Assembly: GCA_945947925.1 (NCBI GenBank)
Contig: CAMEZU010000074.1
Coordinates: forward strand, 1 to 8,008
DNA length: 8,008 nucleotides
Origin: an uncultured Verrucomicrobiota bacterium
GTDB taxonomy: Bacteria; Verrucomicrobiota; Kiritimatiellia; RFP12; UBA1067
Direction: 5' to 3'
The notes below the pieces were generated by a model. That model ran no database searches and was not told the DNA's origin. It worked only from the letters and a program-made list of their open reading frames with translations. This document shows, one piece after another, positions 1-6,413 of this stretch (position 1 is its first letter; every line of letters begins with the position of its first letter). Made by a program: the position numbers and the translations under genes.

Positions 1-21
1 AAAAGAAGGAACGCGTCCTTC
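1..21 (-). terminator. Candidate intrinsic terminator of the minus-strand RNA
   Basis: On the minus strand, GAAGGA and TCCTTC form a 6-bp stem around a CGCGT loop and are followed directly by TTTT at the window edge. The T run may continue outside the window. The stem is short and only half GC, so strength is uncertain. It would end the RNA that starts near 233, or act as the switchable terminator of a leader. Confidence 0.45.
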
Positions 22-233
22 GTGCACTCCAGTGTAGGTCGTAGGAAACCTGTGAAAGAATGCAGCAAAAGACGCGCCCAGAGTGGGCGCGGCCTTCGCC
101 TGCAATCGTTCTTCCACGAAAATTTCCTACGTTTTCACTGGAACGTCTTGCTTGCGTCGTCGCAAAATTGAATGCGGTCGCGGGTGGGCTTGCGCCAGTT
201 CGCAACCTATGACCCCGCAGTCACCTGCGAGAT
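1..233 (-). ncRNA. Putative structured RNA of about 230 nt, family not recognised
   Basis: No convincing protein is encoded here. Read on the minus strand from the promoter at 240-268, the region folds into successive stem-loops. The first is CGCAG/CTGCG closed by a GTGA (GNRA) loop at 218-231. The second is GGTTGCG/CGCAAGCC around 188-207, and a short TTGCG/CGCAA hairpin follows at 152-165. A long rod comes next: TCCAGTG 28-34 pairs with 136-142, CGTAGGAAA 40-48 with 123-131, GTGAAAGAA 52-60 with 111-119, and TGCAG 61-65 with its complement near 100-104. It is capped by a perfect 8-bp hairpin at 73-91. One position in the third rod helix is a G-U pair on the minus strand but an A-C mismatch on the plus strand, which favours minus-strand transcription. 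It does not match the landmarks I know for tmRNA, RNase P RNA, SRP RNA or 6S RNA. It could instead be a leader or riboswitch for a gene left of the window. Confidence 0.5.
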
Positions 234-239
234 GTGAAG

Positions 240-268
240 ATTATACCACAAAATCCTTCTGCTCAGAA
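240..268 (-). promoter_or_regulatory. Extended -10 promoter at the 3' end of murCB
   Basis: The minus strand reads TGGTATAAT (248 down to 240), a perfect -10 with an extended TGn motif. With a 17-bp spacer, the -35 position (268-263) reads TTCTGA, a 3-of-6 match that overlaps the murCB stop codon. The expected start is near A233. It is read as the promoter of the structured RNA rather than of murCB, since it points out of the 3' end of that gene. Confidence 0.55.
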
Positions 269-2224
269 TTCCAATCCGCGGACTTCGGGCTCGAGGACGA
301 CTCCGAGGCGAATTCTCACGCGCTCGCGCATCAGGCGGGCGAGGGCGAGGAAGTCGCTGGGCGTGGCGTCGGGTCCGGCCACGATGACATTCGCGTGCTC
401 CTCCCAGACATACGCTCCGCCCACGCGGAGCTCCTTCGCGCCGACGGACTCGAGGAGCCGCCCCGCGAAGTCCCCGGGCGGATTCTTGAAGACACTCCCC
501 TTCGTTCCCACCGGGAATTTCTTCCGCCGAGCCAGGTAGTCGGAGGGTTGGTCTCCTCCAGTCCCCCATCCCACATCCCCCGTCCCCTTCAAGCGGTAAT
601 CCTGGATTTCGCCTTCGATGGCGCTTGTCCGGTAGCCGAAGCCGCAGTCCGCAGCGGGAATCCAGCGTCCGTCGACCTTCACCGCCTCGAGGACCTCGGA
701 GATCGAATGGCCGAAGGCGCCCGCATTCATCCGGATCCAGCCGCCGACCGTGCCGGGAATGCCGGCCATCCACGGGAGAAGCGTCGGATGGGCCGCGACG
801 AGTTCGGCGCCGGGACGGCCCGCGGGACCGTCCGTCTTCACGTAGTCGACCGAGAGGTTGAGGTCCGACTTCCAGGTGTTGGACCCCATGCCGATCAGGA
901 TGCGACGGCGGGATGTCGGAGGGGCGGACAGGTCCTGCTGGACCTTGGGGACGAGTCTGATGATGTCGCCGGCGCCGAGAAGGAGCGTGAGGTCGTCCGG
1001 CCGCATCGCATTGCGCGCGTGTTCCCAGGCCTCCTCGCAGCTGCGGGCGAGGAAGAGACGGGGACTGTCCCCCTTCGCTTCACGGCAGGCCTTGTAGAGG
1101 TCGGCGATGTCGCCACCCTCGACGGGCGTCTCGAAGGCCGCGTAGGTCGGACAGAGGAGGACTTCGTCCGCCCCTGCGAAAGCGGCTGGAAAATCATTTA
1201 GAAGCGCCTTTGTGCGCGAATAGCGGTGCGGCTGGAAGAGGACGCGCAGGGTGCCGCGGCACTGGGCCCGGGCCATGGCGACGGCGCATTTCATCTCCGT
1301 CGGATGGTGGGCGTAATCCGTGTAGACGGAAAGGCGATGGTTAGATGTTTGGGGTGTTTGGAGGTTCGGACGGGGCCAGACCTGCTGGAAGCGGCGGTCG
1401 GGGAGTTCGCGGACGATGTCGGGCAGGACCTTGGCAATCGCCTCGAGGGCGTGTCCCCTTCTGACCGCCACCTCGATCGCCGCCCGCGCATTCTTCCGGT
1501 TATGTACCGGCAGCGCCGCGAGAACCCGCTCCACATCCCCTACACCTACACCTTCACCTACACCTAGACCTACACCTAATCTCTCGCTCTCGATCACCTC
1601 TCCGGCATTGCGCTTCGCGGTTTCGTAGCAGGCGAAGTAGTCGGCGGGCGTCTTAAAGTGATCGGGGTGGTCGTATTCGCAGTTGGTGACGACGAGCGTG
1701 GTCGCGTGGTAGAGGGCGAGCGTACCGTCCGACTCGTCGGCTTCGACGACCAGGGCACCTCCTTTCCCCGTTCCCGCCACCGGGAACGCTCCGGTTTCGC
1801 CGCCGATGGCCCAGCTGACGGATTCGCCGAGGGCGAGGAGGAGGCGGGCGATGAAGGTGGAGGTCGTCGTCTTGCCGTGGGAGCCGCAGACGGCGATGGA
1901 TTCGCGGGCGCTGACGAGTTCGGCAAGGACCTCGCCGCGGTAGCGGACGCGGCAGGCGCCGGCGGCTTCGCGGGCGAGGGCGGCGGCGAACTCGGGGTTG
2001 TCGCGGCGGACGGCGGGCGTGAAGACGACCTCGTCGGCGTCCGCGACGTGCGCGGGGTCGTGTCCGACGGTGACGGGGATGCCCAGGGAGGCGAGCCAGC
2101 GAGTACGCGGCGAGGCGTGGAGGTCGCATCCCGAGACCTCGTGACCCTCCGCCTTCAGCAGCACGGCGAGTCCCGCCATGCCGACCCCGCCGATACCGGC
2201 GAAATGAATCTTTTTTCCTTTCAT
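263..2224 (-). CDS. murC/murB: MurC-MurB fusion: UDP-MurNAc--L-alanine ligase / UDP-GlcNAc-enolpyruvate reductase
   Basis: This 653-residue cytoplasmic enzyme covers two early peptidoglycan steps: reduction of UDP-GlcNAc-enolpyruvate (MurB, FAD and NADPH) and ATP-dependent addition of L-Ala (MurC). MurC spans about residues 1-428: the Rossmann start FAGIGGVGMAGLA, the P-loop GSHGKTTT (114-121), EADESDG (161-167), HNRKNARAAI (241-250), RRFQ and DYAHHPTE (303-310). MurB spans about 438-653: GMGSN, AGIPGTVGG (487-495), MNAGAFG, FGYRTS with the substrate Arg, GSVFKNP (576-582) with the catalytic Ser, and LEPEVR (644-649) with the final Glu. Absence of the type I Tyr loop suggests a type II MurB. 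The MurB part is short, with most of the N-terminal region before GSN missing. Three stretches are encoded by tandem repeats: residues 216-230, 286-295 and 547-557. ATG 2224 is chosen because MurC homology starts there and a promoter lies just upstream; the frame extends further only as antisense of ddl. Confidence 0.93.
   Translation of the reverse strand: MKGKKIHFAGIGGVGMAGLAVLLKAEGHEVSGCDLHASPRTRWLASLGIPVTVGHDPAHVADADEVVFTPAVRRDNPEFAAALAREAAGACRVRYRGEVLAELVSARESIAVCGSHGKTTTSTFIARLLLALGESVSWAIGGETGAFPVAGTGKGGALVVEADESDGTLALYHATTLVVTNCEYDHPDHFKTPADYFACYETAKRNAGEVIESERLGVGLGVGEGVGVGDVERVLAALPVHNRKNARAAIEVAVRRGHALEAIAKVLPDIVRELPDRRFQQVWPRPNLQTPQTSNHRLSVYTDYAHHPTEMKCAVAMARAQCRGTLRVLFQPHRYSRTKALLNDFPAAFAGADEVLLCPTYAAFETPVEGGDIADLYKACREAKGDSPRLFLARSCEEAWEHARNAMRPDDLTLLLGAGDIIRLVPKVQQDLSAPPTSRRRILIGMGSNTWKSDLNLSVDYVKTDGPAGRPGAELVAAHPTLLPWMAGIPGTVGGWIRMNAGAFGHSISEVLEAVKVDGRWIPAADCGFGYRTSAIEGEIQDYRLKGTGDVGWGTGGDQPSDYLARRKKFPVGTKGSVFKNPPGDFAGRLLESVGAKELRVGGAYVWEEHANVIVAGPDATPSDFLALARLMRERVRIRLGVVLEPEVRGLEF
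559..586. repeat. Heptamer tandem array inside the MurB coding region
   Basis: Four units with an exact period of 7 on the plus strand: CAGTCCC, CCATCCC, ACATCCC, CCGTCCC. In the murCB sense the array is G-rich (GGGGATG-like) and encodes the Gly-rich run GTGDVGWGTGG (residues 547-557), between the YRLK strand and the Arg-rich segment before GSVFKNP. It keeps the reading frame. Confidence 0.65.
1339..1371. repeat. Degenerate GTTTGGAT octamer array inside murC
   Basis: About four units on the plus strand: GTTAGAT, GTTTGGGGT, GTTTGGAG, GTTCGGAC. They are diverged copies of the octamer found at 6414-6445, 6841-6873 and 7621-7653. In the murC sense the array encodes PNLQTPQTSN (residues 286-295), between RRFQ and DYAHHPTE, where MurC proteins normally have a short, variable loop. 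Confidence 0.65.
1539..1580. repeat. Hexamer tandem array inside murC
   Basis: Seven units with period 6 on the plus strand: CCTACA, CCTACA, CCTTCA, CCTACA, CCTAGA, CCTACA, CCTAAT. In the murC sense it encodes alternating Gly and Val/Leu (residues about 216-230, LGVGLGVGEGVGVGD). It lies where the MurC central domain normally has a longer segment between the Tyr/Phe-rich helix and the HNxxNA motif. Confidence 0.8.
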
Positions 2225-2234
2225 TGAGAGCGAT

Positions 2235-2243
2235 ATTATAGCA
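2235..2243 (-). promoter_or_regulatory. Extended -10 promoter of murCB
   Basis: The minus strand reads TGCTATAAT, followed by a predicted transcription start near 2228. The murCB ATG is at 2224, leaving an untranslated leader of only about 4 nt and no Shine-Dalgarno sequence. No good -35 is seen; the extended TG motif may compensate. Its upstream region coincides with the opposite -10, so the two promoters probably exclude each other. Confidence 0.7.
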
Positions 2244-2260
2244 CATGCGGCGTGCCCTTT

Positions 2261-2269
2261 TGCTATAAT
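2261..2269 (+). promoter_or_regulatory. Extended -10 promoter of the ddl-fts operon
   Basis: TGCTATAAT is a perfect extended -10. Transcription would start at about 2275-2277, on or next to the ddl ATG at 2277. The GGGAG directly before the ATG has no spacing and cannot work as a normal ribosome binding site, so ddl is probably read from a leaderless mRNA. No recognisable -35 is present at 17-18 bp upstream. Confidence 0.7.
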
Positions 2270-2276
2270 ATGGGAG

Positions 2277-3191
2277 ATGAAAAAGATTGCTGTTCTGATG
2301 GGCGGAAAGTCGAGCGAACGTGCGGTTTCGCTCAATTCCGGCAAGAATGTCGCCGAGGCGCTGGCGAGCCTCGGGACGTATGAGGTCGTCCCGATCGACC
2401 TGACCGAGGAGAATCTCGACACGCTTCCCGACGGCGTTGACGCCGCGTACATCGCGTTGCACGGCGGCTGGGGCGAAAACGGCGGGGTGCAGGCGGCGCT
2501 CAACGCGCGCAAGATCCCGTACACGGGTCCGGGCGTGAAGGCGTCGCAGATCGCGATGGACAAGCTGAAGACGAAGCTCGTCCTGGAGATGAAGAACGTC
2601 CCGACGGCGAAGTGGGACCTGGCGCATCCCGACACGGCGAAGTCTCCCCTTCCGCTGCCGGTCGTGGTGAAGCCGCCGTGCGACGGCAGTTCGGTGGGCA
2701 TTTCGAAGGTCTCGTCGGAGGCGGACTGGCCGAAGGCGCTGGCAGCGGCGTACGCGTGCCAGGCGGCGGAGAGGCCCGTGCTGGTCGAGGAGTTTGTCCC
2801 GGGGCGCGAGTTCACGGTGGCGGTCGTCGACGGGGAGGCCTGGCCGGTGATCGAGATTGTGGCCAAGGGCGGCTGGTACGGCTACGAGGAGAAGTACACG
2901 AGCGAGGAGACGCGCTATCCGTTTCTCGCGGACTCGGCCGATTCGGCGGACCGTGCGCTCGAGGCGAAGCTGCAGAAGCTGGCGGTCGAGGCGTACGAGG
3001 CGGTCGGCTGCCGGGGCGTCACGCGCGTCGACTTCCGCGTGTCGCCGCTCGGGCGCTGCTACGTGCTTGAGCTCAACACGTCGCCGGGCTTCACGTCGCA
3101 CTCGCTCGTCCCGAAGGCCGGCATGCGCACGGGGCTCACCTTCGCGCAGGTCTGTGACAGGATCCTCCACTCTGCGGCGATTGACAGATGA
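2277..3191 (+). CDS. ddl: D-alanine--D-alanine ligase
   Basis: This 304-residue cytoplasmic ATP-grasp enzyme joins two D-Ala molecules for the peptidoglycan stem peptide, and its length is typical. It shows GGKSSERAVSLNSG (9-22) with catalytic Glu14, HGGWGENGG (62-70), YTGPGVKAS then MDK, the ATP-binding KPPCDGSSVGI (132-142), LVEEFVPGREF (169-179), EEKY (204-207) of the active-site loop, and RVDF (250-253) with LELNTSPGFT (264-273) as metal and substrate ligands. Small departures from the family are GENG where GEDG is common, and VQA where IQG is usual. A 9-bp near-duplication near 2932-2950 gives DSADSAD. It is the first gene of the rightward operon, its start lies at the predicted transcription start, and it overlaps ftsQ by ATGA. 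Confidence 0.96.
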   Translation: MKKIAVLMGGKSSERAVSLNSGKNVAEALASLGTYEVVPIDLTEENLDTLPDGVDAAYIALHGGWGENGGVQAALNARKIPYTGPGVKASQIAMDKLKTKLVLEMKNVPTAKWDLAHPDTAKSPLPLPVVVKPPCDGSSVGISKVSSEADWPKALAAAYACQAAERPVLVEEFVPGREFTVAVVDGEAWPVIEIVAKGGWYGYEEKYTSEETRYPFLADSADSADRALEAKLQKLAVEAYEAVGCRGVTRVDFRVSPLGRCYVLELNTSPGFTSHSLVPKAGMRTGLTFAQVCDRILHSAAIDR

Positions 3192-4084
3192 GAACGGTCA
3201 ACAAGCATTCCAGGTCCCTGCATGCCGCGAGGAAGCAAGCGGGAAAGGGTCTCTCGCCGGGGTGGCGCAGGGGAATCAAGATCTCCCTCGCCGTCTGTCT
3301 GCTGGGGCTTGTGGCGTACGCCCTGGTCAAGGGGTGTCTCTTCGCGACCGCCAAGCTCAAGTCGAGCTGGGAGGCGCAGTGCGTGGTCACCAACGTGACG
3401 GCGCAGGCGTCGATCTCGGCCTCGCCGCACGTCAAGGAAGAGCACGTCCGGGAGTGGTTCGGTCTCTCCAACGGCTGCAACCTGGCGCGGATCGACATCA
3501 ACGGGACGCGCGAGCGGATCCTGCGGGAGCATCCGATCGTCAGGGACCTGACGGTCGTCAGGCATCTTCCCGCCGCGATCGAGATTGCGCTCGAGGAGCG
3601 CAAGCCGATCGCCAGGGTCAACTTCCAGACGTCGACGGTCAACCAGGACGGGCACGGCATCGCCATCCATCGCTGGGACGTCGCGGACGCGGAAGGCATG
3701 GTCTTCGAATACGCGAAGCGCGATTCCGCCAAGCTGCCGGTCATCCTGGAGAAGAACCCGACGGCCCGCCGGGGCGAACGGCTGAACGGCCGCGCGCTCG
3801 CCGCGCTGCGGCTTGTCGAGCTCAGCACGGTCCAGGGCATCGTGTCGCTGCCGATTCCCGAGATCGACACGGACAACGAGACCTACCTGAAGCTCACGAC
3901 GGCCGACTACAACACGATCCTGATCGACTGGAAGCTGCTGGACGACCCGACTGACGAGGATCAGCCGGCGATGCGGCAGATCCTCAAGAACCTCCAGAAC
4001 CTGTTCAACAACGGCGTCCGGCCTCATCGCGCCACTTACACCATCACGGACCTCGACCGCATCGCCGTGCGGCCGAACGAATAA
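3188..4084 (+). CDS. ftsQ: Cell division protein FtsQ
   Basis: This 298-residue bitopic inner-membrane divisome protein has a basic cytoplasmic N-terminus (residues 1-30, rich in Arg/Lys), one membrane segment at about 31-54 and a periplasmic remainder. Residues about 65-144 match a POTRA domain: CNLARIDINGTRERIL, then HPIVRDLTVVRHLP and IEIALEERKPIARV, the usual FtsQ pattern of a strand, PxV and RxxP, ending in ERKP. The rest is the FtsQ beta domain, ending in ITDLDRIAVRPNE. The family scaffolds FtsB/FtsL. The start overlaps the ddl stop by 4 bases (ATGA) with no clear Shine-Dalgarno, so translation is probably coupled. The position between ddl and ftsA is the standard dcw order and supports the call, since FtsQ sequences diverge widely. 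Confidence 0.92.
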   Translation: MRTVNKHSRSLHAARKQAGKGLSPGWRRGIKISLAVCLLGLVAYALVKGCLFATAKLKSSWEAQCVVTNVTAQASISASPHVKEEHVREWFGLSNGCNLARIDINGTRERILREHPIVRDLTVVRHLPAAIEIALEERKPIARVNFQTSTVNQDGHGIAIHRWDVADAEGMVFEYAKRDSAKLPVILEKNPTARRGERLNGRALAALRLVELSTVQGIVSLPIPEIDTDNETYLKLTTADYNTILIDWKLLDDPTDEDQPAMRQILKNLQNLFNNGVRPHRATYTITDLDRIAVRPNE

Positions 4085-4088
4085 GGAA
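4083..4088 (+). promoter_or_regulatory. Ribosome binding site of ftsA
   Basis: AAGGAA overlaps the ftsQ TAA stop and lies 10 nt before the ftsA ATG at 4099. It is one of only two clear Shine-Dalgarno sites in the operon, and ftsA is the one gene not joined to its predecessor by an overlap. Confidence 0.65.
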
Positions 4089-4098
4089 CTACCCTTCC

Positions 4099-5301
4099 AT
4101 GTCAAACATCTACGCCGCACTTGAGATCGGCACGACCCGGACGGTCCTTGCGATCGGAGAAGCGAAATCCGGCGAACGGCTGCGGGTCACGAGCCACGCC
4201 GAGATTCCCTCCACGGGCGTCCGCAAGAGCCAGATCCTCGACATCTCGCAGGCCACGACCTCCATCCGCAGCGTCCTGCGCGAGATCGAGAAGAAGCAGG
4301 GCGCGAACGGGGACTCGCTGGACCTGAGCAACGTCTTCCTCGTCGTGAACGGGCAGCACGTCAAGGCCGACCCCTACCAGGGCACGGCCCAGGTCTCCGA
4401 CGGACGCGTCACCGAAGCCGACATCGAGGAGGTCCGCAACTCGTCCCGCCTGATGGCCCTGCCGCGCGAGCGGGAGCTGCTGGACATCGTCGACCAGTCG
4501 TACGAGCTGGACGGACTCGCGGGCATCTCGTCCCCGAAGGGTATGAGCGGACGCGTCCTCAAGCTGGACACGCTGCAGATCCACGCCGACGCGAACCGCA
4601 TCAACAACGCGCGCACGGCGGCAGGAGGCGTCCATCTCGAGATCCGCGAACCGCTCTTCTCCATGACGTGCGCCGCGGACGCGGTGCTCTCCGCGCACGA
4701 CAAGCGCAACGGCGCGCTGGTCATCGACCTCGGCGGCGGATCGACCGGCTACGCGGTGTACGCCGACGGGTACCTCGTCTCGGCCAACGTCATCGGCGTC
4801 GGCGGCGACCATGTGACGAACGACATCGCCTACGCCTTCCAGACGACGCAGTCCCAGGCCGAGGACCTGAAGCGCCTCGAGTCCAACGCGATCGTCGGCG
4901 GCGAGCGCGGCGCGTCCCCGCGCGTCCAGCTGACAGGCTCCTCGCCGCTGATGGAGGCCCGCGCGATCTCGCGGCGGGCGCTCGACACGGTCGTCAACCT
5001 GCGGCTCAAGGAGCTCTTCACGATCATCCGCAACGAGCTCGAGGACCAGGACCTCACGCACAAGCTGAACGCTGGCGTCGTCATCACCGGCGGCGGCGCG
5101 GCGCAGCGCGGCATCGACGCCCTGATCCAGCGCGAGTTCGGGCTGCCGGTCAGGACCGGCTATCCGTCCGAGGTCGACGGCTTTGACCAGACGACAGAGG
5201 CGGCGTCGTTCGCCTCCATCGCTGGCGCGCTTCTCTACGCCCACAGGAACTACGAGGAGAAGTCGATTTTCAAGAAAATTCTCAAAGGACTCTTCAATTG
5301 A
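4099..5301 (+). CDS. ftsA: Cell division protein FtsA
   Basis: This 400-residue actin-like ATPase tethers FtsZ filaments to the membrane and recruits later divisome proteins. The ATP fold is visible: the N-terminal phosphate loop ALEIGTTRTVLAIGE (7-21), phosphate 2 VIDLGGGSTGYAVY (208-221), GVGGDHVTNDIA (233-244) and the adenosine motif VVITGGGAAQRGID (327-340). The SHS2-like 1C region lies between, with LPRERELLDIVDQSYELDG and GMSGRVL. The C-terminus has a short basic amphipathic end, IFKKILKGLFN (390-400), as expected for the membrane-targeting helix. Length is normal. It follows ftsQ by 14 bp and overlaps ftsZ by 4 bases (TTGA). The partner FtsZ keeps a C-terminal peptide of the type bound by FtsA. 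Confidence 0.96.
   Translation: MSNIYAALEIGTTRTVLAIGEAKSGERLRVTSHAEIPSTGVRKSQILDISQATTSIRSVLREIEKKQGANGDSLDLSNVFLVVNGQHVKADPYQGTAQVSDGRVTEADIEEVRNSSRLMALPRERELLDIVDQSYELDGLAGISSPKGMSGRVLKLDTLQIHADANRINNARTAAGGVHLEIREPLFSMTCAADAVLSAHDKRNGALVIDLGGGSTGYAVYADGYLVSANVIGVGGDHVTNDIAYAFQTTQSQAEDLKRLESNAIVGGERGASPRVQLTGSSPLMEARAISRRALDTVVNLRLKELFTIIRNELEDQDLTHKLNAGVVITGGGAAQRGIDALIQREFGLPVRTGYPSEVDGFDQTTEAASFASIAGALLYAHRNYEEKSIFKKILKGLFN
5284..5289 (+). promoter_or_regulatory. Ribosome binding site that fixes the TTG start of ftsZ
   Basis: AAAGGA lies 8 nt before TTG 5298 inside the last codons of ftsA. It is the strongest Shine-Dalgarno in the window and supports a TTG start directly before the FtsZ core (PILLIGIGGAG); no ATG is available in frame there. 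Confidence 0.75.
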
Positions 5302-6404
5302 ACGCGTCACCCATTCTCCTCATCGGCATCGGAGGCGCGGGCGCCTCCATCGCCCGTGGCATCAACCGCGCTTCCGGCGACGGCGTCCGGTACATCCTCG
5401 CCGATACGGACGCGACAACCGGCTCGACCGACGCCCCCTTCGTCCTGCTGGGCGGCGACCGGCTCTCCGGGCACGGTGCCGGCGGCGACGTCGCCCAGGC
5501 CAAGCTGGCGGCCGAAGACTCGCTACAGGCAATCGACGATGCCGCGGACGGCGTCCGGCTCGTCGTCATCGTCACCTCGCTGGGCGGCGGCACCGGCGGC
5601 GGAGCGACTCACGCGATCGCCCGGCACCTGCGCGAACGCGGCGTGCCGACCATCGTCTTCGCGACGCTCCCCTTCGCCTTCGAGGGCGAAGAGCGCCAGC
5701 GCAATGCGATCGGCATGAAGGCGACGATCGCCGAGGAGGCGAACGCTGCGATCTTCATTCCCCTCGACAAGCTCATCGGAGACGCCGACGCCATGGAAGA
5801 GGCGCTCCGCCGGGCCGTCGACACGCTGGCCTCCGCCATCACCCTCTTCTGGCGCCTCGTCGCCAAGCCCGGCTACATCAAGCTGGACACCGAGCGCGTG
5901 CGCCACATCATCGCGCACGCCGGGAACGGACGCTTCGCCGTCGCCACGGCGCAGGGGCCGAACCGCACGGTCGACATCGTCAACGCGCTTTCGAGCGCCC
6001 AGACCCTGACGGCGGGAACGAATCCGGTGAGCTCGATTCTCTGCGGCGTGCTGGCCGGCGAAGACCTGCGCCTCTCCGAGATCGGCAAGGTCGCGGACGG
6101 CGTGCGCGCCGCCTTCGGCGAACGCTGCACGTTCGACCTGGGCACGGTCAACGACGAGGCCACGTTCTGCGGACGCCTCTCCGTCGTCGTGATGCTCTTC
6201 GAGGCCGGCGGCAAGACGGCCGACGGCGCGACAATCGGCGCCACGACCGATTCCTCGCGGCGCGGCAGGCGCTTGACGAAGAACCCGCTGTCCGTCGGGC
6301 CTCAGGGCCGCGGACGCTTCTACAACGCCGAGCAAACGATCTGGAGAGGCGAAGACCTGGACCGTCCGACCTACCTCCGCCGAAACATCTCGCTCGATCT
6401 CTAG
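5298..6404 (+). CDS. ftsZ: Divergent FtsZ, tubulin-like division GTPase with altered T7 loop
   Basis: This 368-residue protein is aligned by eye with FtsZ, the cytoplasmic GTPase that forms the division ring. It has T1 GIGGAGAS (10-17), T2 ADTDA (35-39), T3 GHGAGGD (58-64), the tubulin signature as GGGTGGG (96-102; usual GGGTGTG), and PFAFEG (125-130, usual PFNFEG). LVAKPGYIKLDTERVR (187-202) sits where LITRPGLMNVDFADVR stands in E. coli. There the T7 loop keeps the first Asp (D197), but Asn is Lys195 and the second catalytic Asp is Arg200. The PNDKL guanine contact is PLDKL (155-159). A short linker leads to DRPTYLRRN (355-363), like the FtsA-binding DIPAFLR tail. It starts with TTG and overlaps ftsA by 4 bases. 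It may have weak or altered GTPase activity, or a second FtsZ may exist elsewhere. Confidence 0.88.
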   Translation: MNASPILLIGIGGAGASIARGINRASGDGVRYILADTDATTGSTDAPFVLLGGDRLSGHGAGGDVAQAKLAAEDSLQAIDDAADGVRLVVIVTSLGGGTGGGATHAIARHLRERGVPTIVFATLPFAFEGEERQRNAIGMKATIAEEANAAIFIPLDKLIGDADAMEEALRRAVDTLASAITLFWRLVAKPGYIKLDTERVRHIIAHAGNGRFAVATAQGPNRTVDIVNALSSAQTLTAGTNPVSSILCGVLAGEDLRLSEIGKVADGVRAAFGERCTFDLGTVNDEATFCGRLSVVVMLFEAGGKTADGATIGATTDSSRRGRRLTKNPLSVGPQGRGRFYNAEQTIWRGEDLDRPTYLRRNISLDL

Positions 6405-6413
6405 GGAATCGGT

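Larger units (their letters stand above)
2233..2271. repeat. Perfect 11-bp inverted repeat carrying both divergent promoters
   Basis: ATATTATAGCA at 2233-2243 is the exact reverse complement of TGCTATAATAT at 2261-2271, with 17 bp between. Each arm is an extended -10 element pointing outward. The symmetry could also serve as a regulator site, but no regulator is encoded in the window. Confidence 0.85.

Noticed and set aside
41..75. Cobalamin-riboswitch-like string on the plus strand (GGAAACCTGTGAAA)
   Set aside because: The core motifs of that riboswitch do not follow, no plus-strand gene starts nearby, and the pairing evidence favours the minus strand.
73..91. Plus-strand terminator at the perfect 8-bp hairpin
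   Set aside because: No T run follows on the plus strand; the hairpin fits better as the tip of the minus-strand RNA rod.
1..233. Assignment of the RNA to 6S, SRP, tmRNA or RNase P
   Set aside because: None of the conserved landmarks I can recall for these RNAs is present; a covariance-model search is needed to go further.
83..1201. Long plus-strand open frame antisense to murCB
   Set aside because: It is an antisense shadow of a gene with clear MurB and MurC motifs; its composition is low-complexity and resembles no family.
2225..2866. Upstream extension of the murCB frame into ddl
   Set aside because: This part reads antisense through ddl, has no MurC similarity and lies upstream of a strong promoter and the natural MurC N-terminus at 2224.
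1653..3170. Arg-rich minus-strand frame of about 505 codons across ddl and murC
   Set aside because: High GC produces long open antisense frames; the product is dominated by Arg and Ala and both overlapped genes are real.
3059..5310. Two long minus-strand frames opposite ftsQ and ftsA
   Set aside because: They mirror genuine genes in a GC-rich region and show no recognisable domain.
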